The notes beneath the pieces are model-generated. The model searched no databases, was not told where the DNA came from, and saw only the letters and a list, made by a program, of their open reading frames with translations. The translations under genes were made by a program, and so were the position numbers. From an uncultured Clostridia bacterium (lineage in GTDB: Bacteria; Bacillota; Clostridia; TANB77; CAG-508), in NCBI GenBank assembly GCA_947626735.1, contig CANQTK010000007.1, positions 1 to 50,270 on the forward strand: DNA of 50,270 nt, given 5' to 3'. Below, piece after piece: positions 8,600-19,666 of this stretch (position 1 is its first letter; the number at the start of each line of letters is the position of its first letter).

Positions 8600-11500
8600 T
8601 TATTTTTTTAGTACCTTTTTCTTAATGAAGATAATTCCTCCTGTTGCTATACTAATTACTACTATTGCTATAATTGCTAGTAGGATGTAATTAATAGCTC
8701 TACCAAATGGTGGTAAGATACGTACTACTTCTGCTATATCGGAATCTAATTCTTGTGGATTTGCTTCTGGGTCTTGATTTCCTACTACAGAGTATTCCAT
8801 TCTTCTACCTATCGTGTTGCTTGTTTTTACAATTTCAACTAAGTTGCGGTATGTTAAGTCGTCGGTATCATTTTCTGTGGTGATTAATTGTGTTAATACT
8901 AATGGTACACTTACACTATCTTCTCCGCTCTTTACTTTCTCTTTATATAAGCTTGGTACTAAGTCTTTGCTTAATGCTTCTGTTACAATAACAGTATTGT
9001 ATTTTTCTACTTGTGCTTTTAAGTTATTATTTACTAAAGAATCTTTTGCTTCTTCTGCATTTAATACATTCTTCTCAATTACTTTCCAGTTACTGTTGTT
9101 TGAAGCATTGAATTGTAAATTATTAGCTACATAGTCGATTACTTGATTTGCTCTAGTTGTAACTACTTGTGCACTATCTGATTTATTGCCTGTATAATAG
9201 AATAAGTTATCTTTATAGTCTACTTCTCCTATATTGGTTAATGTTACTTGGTAAGCAATTTCAATCGTTGCACCATGCATTAATTCTTCGTCCATGGTTA
9301 ATTGTACTAGACCAAATTTACTTGCATTTTTATTTCTAATGTTTTGTAGGTTTCCAAATTTAGCTGGGTCCATTACATTACCTTTATATCCTACTTGATA
9401 TGCTTTATGCTCTTTCCATAATACATTACTTGCTGTATTTTTTGCATCAAATAGAATAGATCCATCTGCTAAGGTTAATTTTACGTTAGTTACTTCTTTA
9501 TCAATTACTAATTGTGCCTTTGGTCTTTCTTCTAGTCCTAAGTCTACATTTTGTATTTTATAAGAAGCTTTATTATTTTGTGTTTGATTTGGTGTTCCTG
9601 TTTTATCGTATTCTAGTTCAATTACCATTAAACCTGTTTCTGCTGTCATTTTTGTATTTTGCATTAATTCATTTAATAATTGTGCTCTGTCATCCCTTGT
9701 AGCATAATCTGCTTTATGAGAAGCTAATACTTCTGCCGTGTGGTTAATAACGTCATTATCTGAGTAATCATTTACTATGTTTCTTCTACTTTCAATGTCT
9801 TTTGCATCAGATACATTATTTTGCTTATCAGAAGCTGTAATATCATATAAGTATCCTTTTTGCTCTGTTGCACTTAATTTTGCATTGGTTGTTTCATTAT
9901 TAGATGCATCTGGTTTAAAGGTACTTACTTCTGTTATTACTTTTCCTAATGTTTCTTGTCCTAGGCTCCATGTTGATGGTTCTCTCCATGTATATACCTT
10001 ATTTTGATCAACACCTTTTTGATAAGTAGTTGATTTATAGTCTTGACCATTATAAGATTTTTCATTTAAACCACCCATATTTAGAGAGGCTGGTGTAACT
10101 GTTTTTACAGTATCACCATAGATAAATCTTATGATATATTTACCTGGCATGAAAGATTTGAAAGCATATTGTCCATTATGTTGTTCTGCAAATTTATAAT
10201 CTTCTACTAAATTATAAGCATTTATAATTGGTGTTTCAGAAGCTACCGTTCCACTTCCACTTCCTTTTCCAATCGTTGTTTGTCCTCCAAGTTCTCCTTG
10301 TTTTACTGCATTATCACCAAATTCTCTCCATACATATTCTGTTCCATTTTCCATTAGTTCTACTAATTGTACAGTTACACCATTAATCATGGTTGCTTCT
10401 TCATCTTTGAATCCATCTCCTGTTGTCGTTACTTCTATGTCTTGTGTTCTTGCATCTTCCCAAACACTTCCTGAAATGACTCTTGTTGCTTCATCGTCTC
10501 TGTGTAGTACAATTCTAATATTTGGTGCTTTATCAGTATCATCTTCAAATTTTGCAAATACAGATGTATCTGCCTTGTCTTTTTGTATTCCTGTATCTGC
10601 TAAGTTTCCTGGATTAGAATCGGTATCTACAATACCTGCTGGTTTAAAGCTTACGTCTCCAATGTTTGGAACTTGAGTGCCTTCTGCATATTGAGTAGCA
10701 TAACCATTGACTTCTATAATGTTTTCTTTACCAACTCCTATTGGTTCTCCATTTTCTACTTTTTCATCTAGTTTTACCCAATCTTCTCCGTCTCTTGCTT
10801 CTTTCTTTACCTTAAAGGTTAGGTAAATATAAGCTGTTTGTCCTGCTGCCAAGTAGTTTTCTTTTGCATCATTACTTGTTTTTGCTAGACCAGTTATGTA
10901 TAGTGCATCATATCCGTCTATTTTGGTCGTTGTGTTAGGTGAATAAATACTAGTATTGCTTGCTCCTACACTGTAAATACCTTTTTGAAGTGCATTGTTT
11001 CTACTTTGTTTTACTTGAATATAAGAACGATCCTCTACATATTCTAAATCTTGGTCGTAGTAATCTACTAATTCATTTACTTTTGCACGAATGCTCATTG
11101 CTTGGTTACGTACCATGATTTTGTAGGTAATGTATACTTCTAGTTCATCTGCTTTTGATTTACCATAAGCATCTCCTATACCATCATTATTGGTATCTGT
11201 ATCGCCATACATACTTGCTTTATATAAGTAATCTGATTTATATAATTCTCTTGAGTATGCCGTATTGTAGTAGCCATCAGAAAGTCTTACATTAATGTCC
11301 CATTGTTTTTCTGCATTTTCTTTATTTTCTAAAGTATCGTAAGTATAAGTATGAGTTTGACCATTAATTTCTAATGTTACATGATCTACGTCTTTCTTAA
11401 TAGCTAGGTCAGATTCTTCTCTTGCATCTAAACCTAAGTTAATATAGTAAGCATTATCGTATAATGGAGTGATACCTGAATAACCTTTGGTCATTAATAC

Positions 11501-14173
11501 TTTTGGTGTATTTGACCATGTAAACGCTTTGTCAATAAGGAAGATACTTGGGTATGGATAAGCATCAAAAGTATAGGCTTTCATCATACAGTCTTTTACA
11601 TATTGAATCATTTGACTTGTACGTTCATCGGATGCACTTTCCTTAATTAAGTTTCCAAATTCATCAATAACAGCATCTCTTGTTTTTTCGTAATCTCCGT
11701 TACTATTTAGGGTATAACCTAATAGTTCTTGTTTTGTAAAGGTTTTATTCGCTCCTTTTGAACCTGTATAGTTTTCTGGCGAAGAACCAATGGATTCAAA
11801 TTTTAAGTTAAAAGCTTCTCTTTCTGATTGGTTATCTTTTGCATTGGAATTTGTTGTCCATGAACCAGAGCCCCATGTACTTGCTGGCTCCCATTTTGTT
11901 GGTTGGTAATATTGACCATTATATTCAAAGGTAACCGTGTATGTGTTCATTGCATTTAAACCTTTAAATCTATATTCTCCGTTTTCATCTGTTGTGGTTG
12001 TTTGTCCATCAGATAAAGTAACTTTTATATGTGGAACTCTTTTTTCTGAACTATCATAAGTTCCATTTGCAACACTTTCTTTTCCGCCTTCTTCATCTGC
12101 CCAAACATAACCACCAAGTTCCATCGTTAAATCAATATTATCTGTTTTTAAAACTACTTCATAAGTTCTGTAAGCATTTCCGCTTGCTCCAGTGCTTCCA
12201 CTACCACTAGATTCTCCACTACCACCAGAACTTCCACTACCTGAGCTGCCAGAACTTCCACTACCTGAACTGCCAGAGCCTCCACTACCTGAGCTTCCAC
12301 CACCTGGAATTGAAACATTACCAGTAATAACTGTTAAAGTTTGGGCTTTTTTAGAAGACCATACATCTTCACTCATCTTAATATATGGAATATATAATTC
12401 AAATGTCGTATCTGGTATTGTTGATGCTTTATTTGCATAATTTGTATAAGCTCCACGACAATTTGGTGTCTGGTTACAACTTTCTATCGTTTCACCTGTA
12501 TCTGGGTCTTTACGTCCATATTTGCATGGATCAGGATGACTTGCTTCGTGTTTTGTTGCGGTAGCTATTCCTTTAGGTGCTGTTACTTTTACGGTTACTG
12601 TTGCCGTTTCCATATTATACTTTTCATCGCCAATCATACAATAACCTTCGTATCTGTAGGTATGAGTTTCTGCTGTATAAGATTCATAATGAGCTCCGGA
12701 ATCTTGAATATGTTCGAAACGAACATTAAGATTTACATTGGTAGGCATTCCTGCTTTTTCTGCTGAAAATACAACAAAGAATTTTTGTCCTGATTGTGGA
12801 TATTCTTTCATTAATCCATTAGAACCTGGAACTACTGTACCTTTTCCATCGATTACTAATTTAATTCCTTCATGGTCATAATCATAAATTAAATCATCTT
12901 TGTCATTAACACTAATAGATTTTACATAAGAAATATCTTCTAGCATTGGGTAATTTAAAGTATATGGTCCTATAATATATTCTTTTCTATTTCTATCTGC
13001 AATTGCTTGTGCTTTTGAAGAATCAATGGTAGGATTATAGTCTTGCTCTAAAAATGTTTTGTATTGTTTCGCTTTTTCATATAATTCTTGTCCATTTGCC
13101 GTAATGTTTGAAGGATATTCTCCTCCTTCATCATGTAATAATAACCAATATGCACTTTGAATGTCATTTAAAGTATACTTTGTGGCATATGGTGTACTAT
13201 ATGCATTTTCACTTGCTGAGAAAACAAAGGATTTTGCATCATTTGAAAAATCACCTTCTTCACTTTTAGCATAACCATCGCTCGCATGTTCTTCCTGTTC
13301 TACTACAACAGCTGCTGGTCCTTGAGTTGCTGTTACATTAGGAACCCAATCATCGGGTGGATCGGTTGGGTGAGAAATTTTTCCTCCGGTACAATAAATA
13401 GACATGGCTTGAAATAAAGCTTCCAAATTACTTTGCGATTCTGCTTGTGCATGTGATTTTATAGCTTCATAGGAATCAAGTAATGAATTCATATTAGCAT
13501 GAACATTTGGAAAAATTGATGTAAATAATACATAGCCTAAGGCATCTGTATTTTCAAAACTAGAGGTAACTTCAATTTTATAATTGTCGTGTTCTGTTTC
13601 ATCACTTGTACCTTCTTTATCAGAATCACCTGGATGAATATAATATTCATAACCTTTTAGTCCATTTTCATCATTATTATAATACTTCTCAAAATATTCT
13701 TTTATGGCATCTAATTGGTCTTGAATGCTTAACCCTGATGCAGAGAATGGCTTCGATGTGTTTAGTCCAAAAGCAGTACCTTCTGGTATTAAATAGTGTG
13801 TATCAGGATCCCAAGTACCATAACGAATAGGATCATGATAAGAAGCACAATATACTACACTACCATTGCTTACTGTAGCTTGCCAAGTATTGGTTTTTAA
13901 TAATAACCTACTATCATCTAACGTAACTTCTCGGTATGGGTTACTACTAGCTAATCCCCAATATTGTGGAAGTACACCGGTAGCACCAGAAGTATCCCTG
14001 TCTGGTAAAATTCTACTTTGATTAGGATCCACAAATTTAGGTACTTCAATTGGGGTTCGTACTGTAACAGCCCAAGACACAGAAGTTATTGTGATAAAAG
14101 TTAAAGCTATGGCAATTACAATGAGTATTCTTTTTAGTAGAGATAAATTGAATTGAAATACTTTCATATTCAT
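8600..14173 (-). CDS. Giant surface protein with SdrD-B-like domains and C-terminal anchor
   Basis: This 1857-residue secreted protein has an N-terminal signal peptide (hydrophobic stretch about 13-33 ending SVSWA). A long unclassified region contains Cys pairs (near GRKDPDTGETIESCN). A Gly/Ser linker (about residues 623-660) is followed by at least two SdrD-B-like modules: GGYVWADEEGG through GEYRFKGLN, and SGSVWEDARTQ. DUF11-like segments follow, then a C-terminal membrane helix with a Lys-rich tail (IFIKKKVLKK). There is no LPxTG. ILPPFG just before the helix is the nearest thing to a sorting signal, so anchoring may simply be transmembrane. Start ATG 14173 has a strong GGAGG. It lies downstream of a related gene and they probably work together as surface or adhesive proteins; that role is inferred. 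Confidence 0.85.
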   Translation of the reverse strand: MNMKVFQFNLSLLKRILIVIAIALTFITITSVSWAVTVRTPIEVPKFVDPNQSRILPDRDTSGATGVLPQYWGLASSNPYREVTLDDSRLLLKTNTWQATVSNGSVVYCASYHDPIRYGTWDPDTHYLIPEGTAFGLNTSKPFSASGLSIQDQLDAIKEYFEKYYNNDENGLKGYEYYIHPGDSDKEGTSDETEHDNYKIEVTSSFENTDALGYVLFTSIFPNVHANMNSLLDSYEAIKSHAQAESQSNLEALFQAMSIYCTGGKISHPTDPPDDWVPNVTATQGPAAVVVEQEEHASDGYAKSEEGDFSNDAKSFVFSASENAYSTPYATKYTLNDIQSAYWLLLHDEGGEYPSNITANGQELYEKAKQYKTFLEQDYNPTIDSSKAQAIADRNRKEYIIGPYTLNYPMLEDISYVKSISVNDKDDLIYDYDHEGIKLVIDGKGTVVPGSNGLMKEYPQSGQKFFVVFSAEKAGMPTNVNLNVRFEHIQDSGAHYESYTAETHTYRYEGYCMIGDEKYNMETATVTVKVTAPKGIATATKHEASHPDPCKYGRKDPDTGETIESCNQTPNCRGAYTNYANKASTIPDTTFELYIPYIKMSEDVWSSKKAQTLTVITGNVSIPGGGSSGSGGSGSSGSGSSGSSGSGSSGGSGESSGSGSTGASGNAYRTYEVVLKTDNIDLTMELGGYVWADEEGGKESVANGTYDSSEKRVPHIKVTLSDGQTTTTDENGEYRFKGLNAMNTYTVTFEYNGQYYQPTKWEPASTWGSGSWTTNSNAKDNQSEREAFNLKFESIGSSPENYTGSKGANKTFTKQELLGYTLNSNGDYEKTRDAVIDEFGNLIKESASDERTSQMIQYVKDCMMKAYTFDAYPYPSIFLIDKAFTWSNTPKVLMTKGYSGITPLYDNAYYINLGLDAREESDLAIKKDVDHVTLEINGQTHTYTYDTLENKENAEKQWDINVRLSDGYYNTAYSRELYKSDYLYKASMYGDTDTNNDGIGDAYGKSKADELEVYITYKIMVRNQAMSIRAKVNELVDYYDQDLEYVEDRSYIQVKQSRNNALQKGIYSVGASNTSIYSPNTTTKIDGYDALYITGLAKTSNDAKENYLAAGQTAYIYLTFKVKKEARDGEDWVKLDEKVENGEPIGVGKENIIEVNGYATQYAEGTQVPNIGDVSFKPAGIVDTDSNPGNLADTGIQKDKADTSVFAKFEDDTDKAPNIRIVLHRDDEATRVISGSVWEDARTQDIEVTTTGDGFKDEEATMINGVTVQLVELMENGTEYVWREFGDNAVKQGELGGQTTIGKGSGSGTVASETPIINAYNLVEDYKFAEQHNGQYAFKSFMPGKYIIRFIYGDTVKTVTPASLNMGGLNEKSYNGQDYKSTTYQKGVDQNKVYTWREPSTWSLGQETLGKVITEVSTFKPDASNNETTNAKLSATEQKGYLYDITASDKQNNVSDAKDIESRRNIVNDYSDNDVINHTAEVLASHKADYATRDDRAQLLNELMQNTKMTAETGLMVIELEYDKTGTPNQTQNNKASYKIQNVDLGLEERPKAQLVIDKEVTNVKLTLADGSILFDAKNTASNVLWKEHKAYQVGYKGNVMDPAKFGNLQNIRNKNASKFGLVQLTMDEELMHGATIEIAYQVTLTNIGEVDYKDNLFYYTGNKSDSAQVVTTRANQVIDYVANNLQFNASNNSNWKVIEKNVLNAEEAKDSLVNNNLKAQVEKYNTVIVTEALSKDLVPSLYKEKVKSGEDSVSVPLVLTQLITTENDTDDLTYRNLVEIVKTSNTIGRRMEYSVVGNQDPEANPQELDSDIAEVVRILPPFGRAINYILLAIIAIVVISIATGGIIFIKKKVLKK
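12186..12306 (-). repeat. Gly/Ser-coding low-complexity tandem repeat
   Basis: Imperfect repeats of a 9-12 base unit (plus-strand CCACTACCTGAGCTGCCAG variants) encode an approximately 40-residue Gly/Ser linker in the giant surface protein. Such tracts can expand or contract by slippage, changing stalk length. Confidence 0.8.
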
Positions 14174-14286
14174 TTAGCCTCCTGAATTTTGAATTTAGAT
14201 TTTTGCATCAATAGGAAAACCTATAAACCTATAAAATTTTTATTTTTTTCATACAAAATAGTTCTTTTGTATCAAAATGGTATTAC

Positions 14287-17200
14287 TTATTTAGCCCAAG
14301 TTCTAAAAAGATATTTTTTAGCAAAGTAAGCAGAAATACCAATCGTTGTAATAATAGAGATACTTAAACCTATAAACAATATTGTTTCGCCAGTTTTTAC
14401 AGAAGTAAGAACGTCTGCTGAAGAGAAATCGTCTTCTGTAGAAGCTTTATTAGCAGGTACTGAGTCAACATCCGCAATACCTAAATCGTTATACGCTTCG
14501 TAAATTTCTGCTTCATTATGATATAAACCTAAATTGTTTTCTGTCATTTTCTTCGTTAAAATTAACGTTACTTCTTTGCTTTCTCCAGGGTTAATCATGG
14601 TATTGGCTAAACTTGCGTTATAAAGAACACCATTGTCAGAAGTATACCAATCTTTGTTAAGTTCAGAACTAAATTTCATTTCACTAGGAAGATAATCTGC
14701 AATTTTCTTTACAAAACCAGAGATTGCCCCTTCGTTTGTTACTTTTATTTTATATTCTACAACAATAGTAGAACTTGAAACTTGGTTACCAACAATTTCT
14801 ACTCTTGCTAATTTCTCATTTTGGAAATCGTAGGTTTTTGTACCAGTACTATTTTGAACCGTAATTTTTGAAACCATTTTCTCTAGCTTCAAGTCAAATT
14901 TAGGATTATCAATTAAACCTAAATCGATGTTATAAATGTTGCTATCTGAAAGAGAAATTTGTTCGGTAATAGCTGCAATTGTTTCTATTCCATCTAAGAA
15001 TATTTTAGAATCAATCGCATCTGAATTTTGCTCTTCAGAAACATTTTCTAACTGATACGTAGTTGCGCTATAGTTTACAGTATCATATAGGAAGATAACT
15101 GTATAAGAACCTTGTGGTACATTAGCAAAAGTATAGATGCCATCTTCTTGTGTAATGCTTTTTAAAGGATTTCCTTGAAGGTCTGTTACTAAAGTACCAG
15201 TTGCATTGTTAAATAAGTAAGTAGTAACGCCTGCTACTGTTTGTTCCTCCTCATCTCTAGTACCATTTCGATTTTCATCTAACCAAACAGTACCCATAAT
15301 ACGTTTGCCAGCACTACCAGTATTAGAACTAGAATTATCTAATAAAGATTCATCAAATTTTTCTATGGTATGAGAAATTTCATTTGAAAATATATCTTCT
15401 ATACCTTCATAAGAAATTTTTGCTTTATTTTGAATTTTCGCATTTTGGTCTAATAGGGAAGCCGTTACATGAATATCTATTGTAATCGTTTGTCTACCGC
15501 CTATATTAAAAGATATTGTAGGATTTCCATTTTCATCAGTATCGTAAGAAGATCTCGTAGTTTGTACTAAAGTAGCAACTATATTACCAAAATTTAAAGA
15601 ATCTGGTAATAAGTCCGTAAATTGTACTCCTGTTAAATTAATATTCGATAAATTTTCGATGGTAAAAGTATAAGTAAAGTCTTCACTTCCACCAATCGTT
15701 GCATTTTGTGGGATATTACAACTTTGTGTAATACGAAATCCTACTTTACCTACTTCTACTTCATCAAAATTAATTGTTTGCGTTCTAGCTGTTTTTTCTA
15801 AGTTTTCTTTTGTTTCGCTATTTGTTTCTATATATTGACCAGATACGGTAGCAACGGTTGAAAGAATTTTGTCATAAACGTTGTCTGGTAAAGTAGCTAC
15901 AGCTACCTGAATATAGATTATTTTTGCATCTTTGCCATTTAAATCTCCTAAAGAGATAGTTAATTTTCTGGTTTTTTCATTATAATTTGCTGTAATCTCG
16001 TTGCTTATATCTACTTCTTGTTTATTTTTATATTGTTTTGCTTGTACTTTTTGGTATTGTAATTCATTTGGAATTTCTATTTCTATATTATTATTTTGTA
16101 GCGTTTGCGAATAATCGTTTGCTAATATACTAATATAATAATCAAATGTTTGTCCTTCTCTTAATACTTGGTCTGCACCTATTGTAGTAGTTACTACATT
16201 ATAATAGGATTTGACAAGTGTATGTTTCACTGGTTCAATATTATTTAACATTCCTTCTATATTGTTAGCAGATATTTCGACTGAAGTTTCTACGGTCATT
16301 TTGTCTTTACTAATAACAGAAGTTACTCTCATTAATAATTCTTTCGTTATGGTTTGACCTATCGCAATGTCTCCTAAACTTATGGTATAGTTTCCAGCAT
16401 TCGCAATTGTTTCATAGCCAGAAGTAAGCTCTTTATTTTCTTGTATTAGTTGTAATCCTTCTGGAATAGAAATAGTGGCTTTTGCCTCTTCTGTTAACTC
16501 TGTACCAATATTGGTAACAGCTAAATTTAGTTTTACTATATCATCTTTTTGAAGCTCCTTTGTTTCTTCTGTATCAGAACTTAATTGTGTTTCTAAAACA
16601 GGACCTTTACCAGTAGAAATGCCAACTTTAGAAGCAATTTGTTTATCGTGAACTAAACCAGAAGGAAGGTGGTTATCAAAATAAACGACAAAATTTTCAA
16701 AAGCAGATTGATTATGTTGTAAATTAGCAGGAATTTGAACGGAATAACTAAAAGAGAAATTTTCTGCAGTATTAAAAGAATGATTTACAACAATTAAGTA
16801 AGATTTTACATTTTGAAGAGTTTGTAAATTTTGAGACCAACCGTTTGCTGGTAAAGCGATGTCGTTAGTTGCATTAGAGTTTTGAGAATAGTAAATAGAA
16901 ACTTGGCTAGGATCTAATCCATTTACTGCTAAAGCTTCTAATAAAGGCAAACTGATGGTAGAACCTAGTTCTTGTAAAGAATCAGGGTCTGTATTTGCTT
17001 GTGTTGGGAATCTACCTAAAATAGTAATATTGTCAATAGGGTTGTTGTAATTATTGATAATATTCATGGTAAAGGTAGAGGATCTTTGAGGAGATAAAGT
17101 AGCAATCATAGCAATTTTTTCTTCTCCGGTCATAGCGGTAAGGTCTAGAGCGTTGTCTTTGTAATTGCTAACAGTAGTAGTAGTAACTAAACCAACAGGA

Positions 17201-19302
17201 GCAACAACGTTAATGTTAGCAAAAACTTCGTTGGTTTCTGCTGTTTTTGCTTTTCCATTATTGTTGGTATATACCATTCTAATTTGATCTTGTTTATTTG
17301 CGGTTAATTTATTTACGGTAATATCTGTTGTAATAACAACATTTACACCTTTGGAAACAGCACCTAAAGTATATTCGGTTTGGGTTCCTTCTAATAAAAT
17401 AGAAATTGTTTTGGAACCATCCTGATTAGTTAAGATGTTATAAGATTGCAATGCTAATTTAGAGCCTTCTGTATCGAAAAATACTTCTATGTTTTTGATA
17501 TTAATTGCTTCAATATAAGTAGGTAAGATAATTTGCAAAGATGGGTTATGGAATAAAGAGCAATTTAAAGAATCTGATTTTAAGATGGCAGTTAATTTAA
17601 CATTTTGATTAGAAACCACCGTAGATAAATTAGCATTATCAATTACTAATTCAGCTTGAGATGTAGTTTCAGTAAGAGCCACTTCTTTGGTTGCTGTTTG
17701 TTCTACAAATTTGGTTTGTGCGTTTATTGCTGTACCTATTACATTTTGTTCTAATTTATGAAAGCTTGTTACTTGTGTTTGATTATAACCAATTTCCCCT
17801 TTTAAGGCTTTTGTGATAACAAAAGCTAATTTTCCTTCTGCTTGTGGCTTGCTTGTTTCAATTCTTAGGGTATTGGTATTATATTCTGCTAAGGAAATAA
17901 CAAAATTTCCTTGTTCATCTGCTTTTGTTTCTTTGTCTATTTTTGCAATTTGTGTATTTCCTATATAGAAAGATACTTCTGCTTCTTCTCCTAAAATTTT
18001 ATTGATTTGTGCTTGACTAATTGTAACTGATTTATCGTAAGTTTGAGTTGCTTGCACTTTTACATCTTGTTGATTTACAAATTGGTCTACTTTTTGTTCT
18101 AAAATAATTTTATCTGTTAAATCTGCTAATCCAATATTAGCTACTAGCGTTTCTTGATATTCTGTTTCTAATTTTTTGCTTGTATTATAGTTAGCATATA
18201 TTTGGCCTTTGCTTAGTTCTTCTACATTGGTTTCTACAGAGAAATCAACTAAATTGTCTACTTGTTCTTTTAGGGTTACTTCTTCTGCAAATTCTTTTTG
18301 TACCTTGGTTTGATTTGCTTCATAAATCGTTAGTTGACTATTGGCTACCATTGAAATTTTAACACCATTTTCTGTAATTGCTTTTAATACTTCTTCTGGA
18401 TAAACATAGGTTACCACAAATTCATCTTGTGCTGATTTGCTCCAAGCAATTTGTCCTTGTTCATTTTTTTCATTTTTTACGGTAATGGTTAATTTGTTTG
18501 TTTCTTCATCATAAGCATAATTTTCTTCCGTAAAGGTTTGACCTATTTCCTCTCCGTTTGTTGCTTTTGTAGTATTTGCCATTACTTTTACGCTTTGTGG
18601 TTTGCAATTATTGATTGTTGGTACGGTTATTTCTATTTTATCTTCTTGTACTGGTAAAGTATTTTCTTTTAAATAAGATTGTACTAAAGTTTGTAGTACT
18701 AACCCTTTGTTTCCATTTAAATCATATGGAATAAATTTTGCTATTTGCATGTTTAGTTCTGCTTGTTTTTCACTTGTCCATGCTAATTGAACCTTTACTT
18801 CTTTCTCGATTTGCTTTTCTTTTCCTTTTCCATCAACATAGGTAGCTGTTAATTTAATCGTACTTTCTTTATTAAATTCTTCTAATGTTACTTGTTCAGC
18901 TTGTCTATTTTGAATTGGAATGGCAACTTCTAAAGGTTCTCCATTTTTTATTTGATTAAAATATAATTTGTTTTCTTCTATTTTTGCTATTTGAGAATTT
19001 TCTGTTTCTCCTATCGTAAAGTTTGGTTCTACTGCTTGTACGATAATATTCTTTAAATAACCTGCTTCTTTTACGTTAAAGTAGGTGTATAAGTAGTTTT
19101 GTTCTCCTATTGTATTTTGTGTAGTATGTACTTTTTTGCTTTCTTCCATAAAGTATGCATCAAATTCTACATTGGCATGATTGGTTTGTTGTGTTTGATT
19201 TTCCAAACTAGCAGCAATTACTGTGCCAAGCATATTGAAATGTGTCATTGTTAGCATAAACACTAAAATACTTGCTATTACTTTCATTCTTTTTTTGTCC
19301 AT
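14287..19302 (-). CDS. Giant DUF11/SdrD-B-like surface protein
   Basis: This 1671-residue protein has a signal peptide (hydrophobic about 8-31, ending VIAAS), many beta-rich repeat segments and DUF11-like modules (for example VGFRITQSCNIPQNATIG). An SdrD-B-like domain follows (MGTVWLDENRNGTRDEEEQ through GIYTFANVPQGSYTVIF), then a C-terminal helix and the basic tail FAKKYLFRTWAK. SVKTGE just before the helix resembles a variant sortase signal of the (S/N)xxTG type, but no sortase gene is in the window. It has its own sigma-A promoter (19361-19389) and a 7-bp hairpin in the 5' leader. The surface location is well supported. A role in adhesion or cell contact is inference. Confidence 0.85.
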   Translation of the reverse strand: MDKKRMKVIASILVFMLTMTHFNMLGTVIAASLENQTQQTNHANVEFDAYFMEESKKVHTTQNTIGEQNYLYTYFNVKEAGYLKNIIVQAVEPNFTIGETENSQIAKIEENKLYFNQIKNGEPLEVAIPIQNRQAEQVTLEEFNKESTIKLTATYVDGKGKEKQIEKEVKVQLAWTSEKQAELNMQIAKFIPYDLNGNKGLVLQTLVQSYLKENTLPVQEDKIEITVPTINNCKPQSVKVMANTTKATNGEEIGQTFTEENYAYDEETNKLTITVKNEKNEQGQIAWSKSAQDEFVVTYVYPEEVLKAITENGVKISMVANSQLTIYEANQTKVQKEFAEEVTLKEQVDNLVDFSVETNVEELSKGQIYANYNTSKKLETEYQETLVANIGLADLTDKIILEQKVDQFVNQQDVKVQATQTYDKSVTISQAQINKILGEEAEVSFYIGNTQIAKIDKETKADEQGNFVISLAEYNTNTLRIETSKPQAEGKLAFVITKALKGEIGYNQTQVTSFHKLEQNVIGTAINAQTKFVEQTATKEVALTETTSQAELVIDNANLSTVVSNQNVKLTAILKSDSLNCSLFHNPSLQIILPTYIEAINIKNIEVFFDTEGSKLALQSYNILTNQDGSKTISILLEGTQTEYTLGAVSKGVNVVITTDITVNKLTANKQDQIRMVYTNNNGKAKTAETNEVFANINVVAPVGLVTTTTVSNYKDNALDLTAMTGEEKIAMIATLSPQRSSTFTMNIINNYNNPIDNITILGRFPTQANTDPDSLQELGSTISLPLLEALAVNGLDPSQVSIYYSQNSNATNDIALPANGWSQNLQTLQNVKSYLIVVNHSFNTAENFSFSYSVQIPANLQHNQSAFENFVVYFDNHLPSGLVHDKQIASKVGISTGKGPVLETQLSSDTEETKELQKDDIVKLNLAVTNIGTELTEEAKATISIPEGLQLIQENKELTSGYETIANAGNYTISLGDIAIGQTITKELLMRVTSVISKDKMTVETSVEISANNIEGMLNNIEPVKHTLVKSYYNVVTTTIGADQVLREGQTFDYYISILANDYSQTLQNNNIEIEIPNELQYQKVQAKQYKNKQEVDISNEITANYNEKTRKLTISLGDLNGKDAKIIYIQVAVATLPDNVYDKILSTVATVSGQYIETNSETKENLEKTARTQTINFDEVEVGKVGFRITQSCNIPQNATIGGSEDFTYTFTIENLSNINLTGVQFTDLLPDSLNFGNIVATLVQTTRSSYDTDENGNPTISFNIGGRQTITIDIHVTASLLDQNAKIQNKAKISYEGIEDIFSNEISHTIEKFDESLLDNSSSNTGSAGKRIMGTVWLDENRNGTRDEEEQTVAGVTTYLFNNATGTLVTDLQGNPLKSITQEDGIYTFANVPQGSYTVIFLYDTVNYSATTYQLENVSEEQNSDAIDSKIFLDGIETIAAITEQISLSDSNIYNIDLGLIDNPKFDLKLEKMVSKITVQNSTGTKTYDFQNEKLARVEIVGNQVSSSTIVVEYKIKVTNEGAISGFVKKIADYLPSEMKFSSELNKDWYTSDNGVLYNASLANTMINPGESKEVTLILTKKMTENNLGLYHNEAEIYEAYNDLGIADVDSVPANKASTEDDFSSADVLTSVKTGETILFIGLSISIITTIGISAYFAKKYLFRTWAK

Positions 19303-19360
19303 AGAAAATTCCTCCTAAATATATGATTTTATGAAATAAATCATTTTTTCGCTACTTTAA

Positions 19361-19389
19361 ATTATACCGCATTTTTTCATATTTTTCAA
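19361..19389 (-). promoter_or_regulatory. Sigma-A promoter of the surface-protein gene
   Basis: On the minus strand TTGAAA (19389-19384), a 17-nt spacer and TATAAT (19366-19361) lie about 60 nt upstream of the start codon. The leader then carries an ATGATTT/AAATCAT hairpin just before AGGAGG. Confidence 0.7.
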
Positions 19390-19666
19390 CGGTTTTTTTA
19401 ATTTTTTTAAACTTTTTATGTATAATTCCTCTTTTTTCCATTTTTCTGGACATTTTGCCTGTTGTTTTAAGATTTTTTATCAAAATTAAAATCAAAAGCA
19501 GACATAATTCCCCTTTATTATAGATTTTTCTTTATTTTTGCATATTCTTTTTTCTTTTTCAAGTAGTTTCTTCTCTGCTTTTTTGGAAATACGCTTTTTT
19601 CCTTTACGGAAGCTATCTTTCCCTTTATAATATTAAATTTTTATTACAATATTACATTTTTAGTAA

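Noticed and set aside
14251..14272. ATACAAAA/TTTTGTAT hairpin downstream of the DUF11-like gene as a terminator
   Set aside because: The minus-strand sequence after the stem is A-rich rather than T-rich, so it does not fit an intrinsic terminator. It may be a processing or leader structure only.
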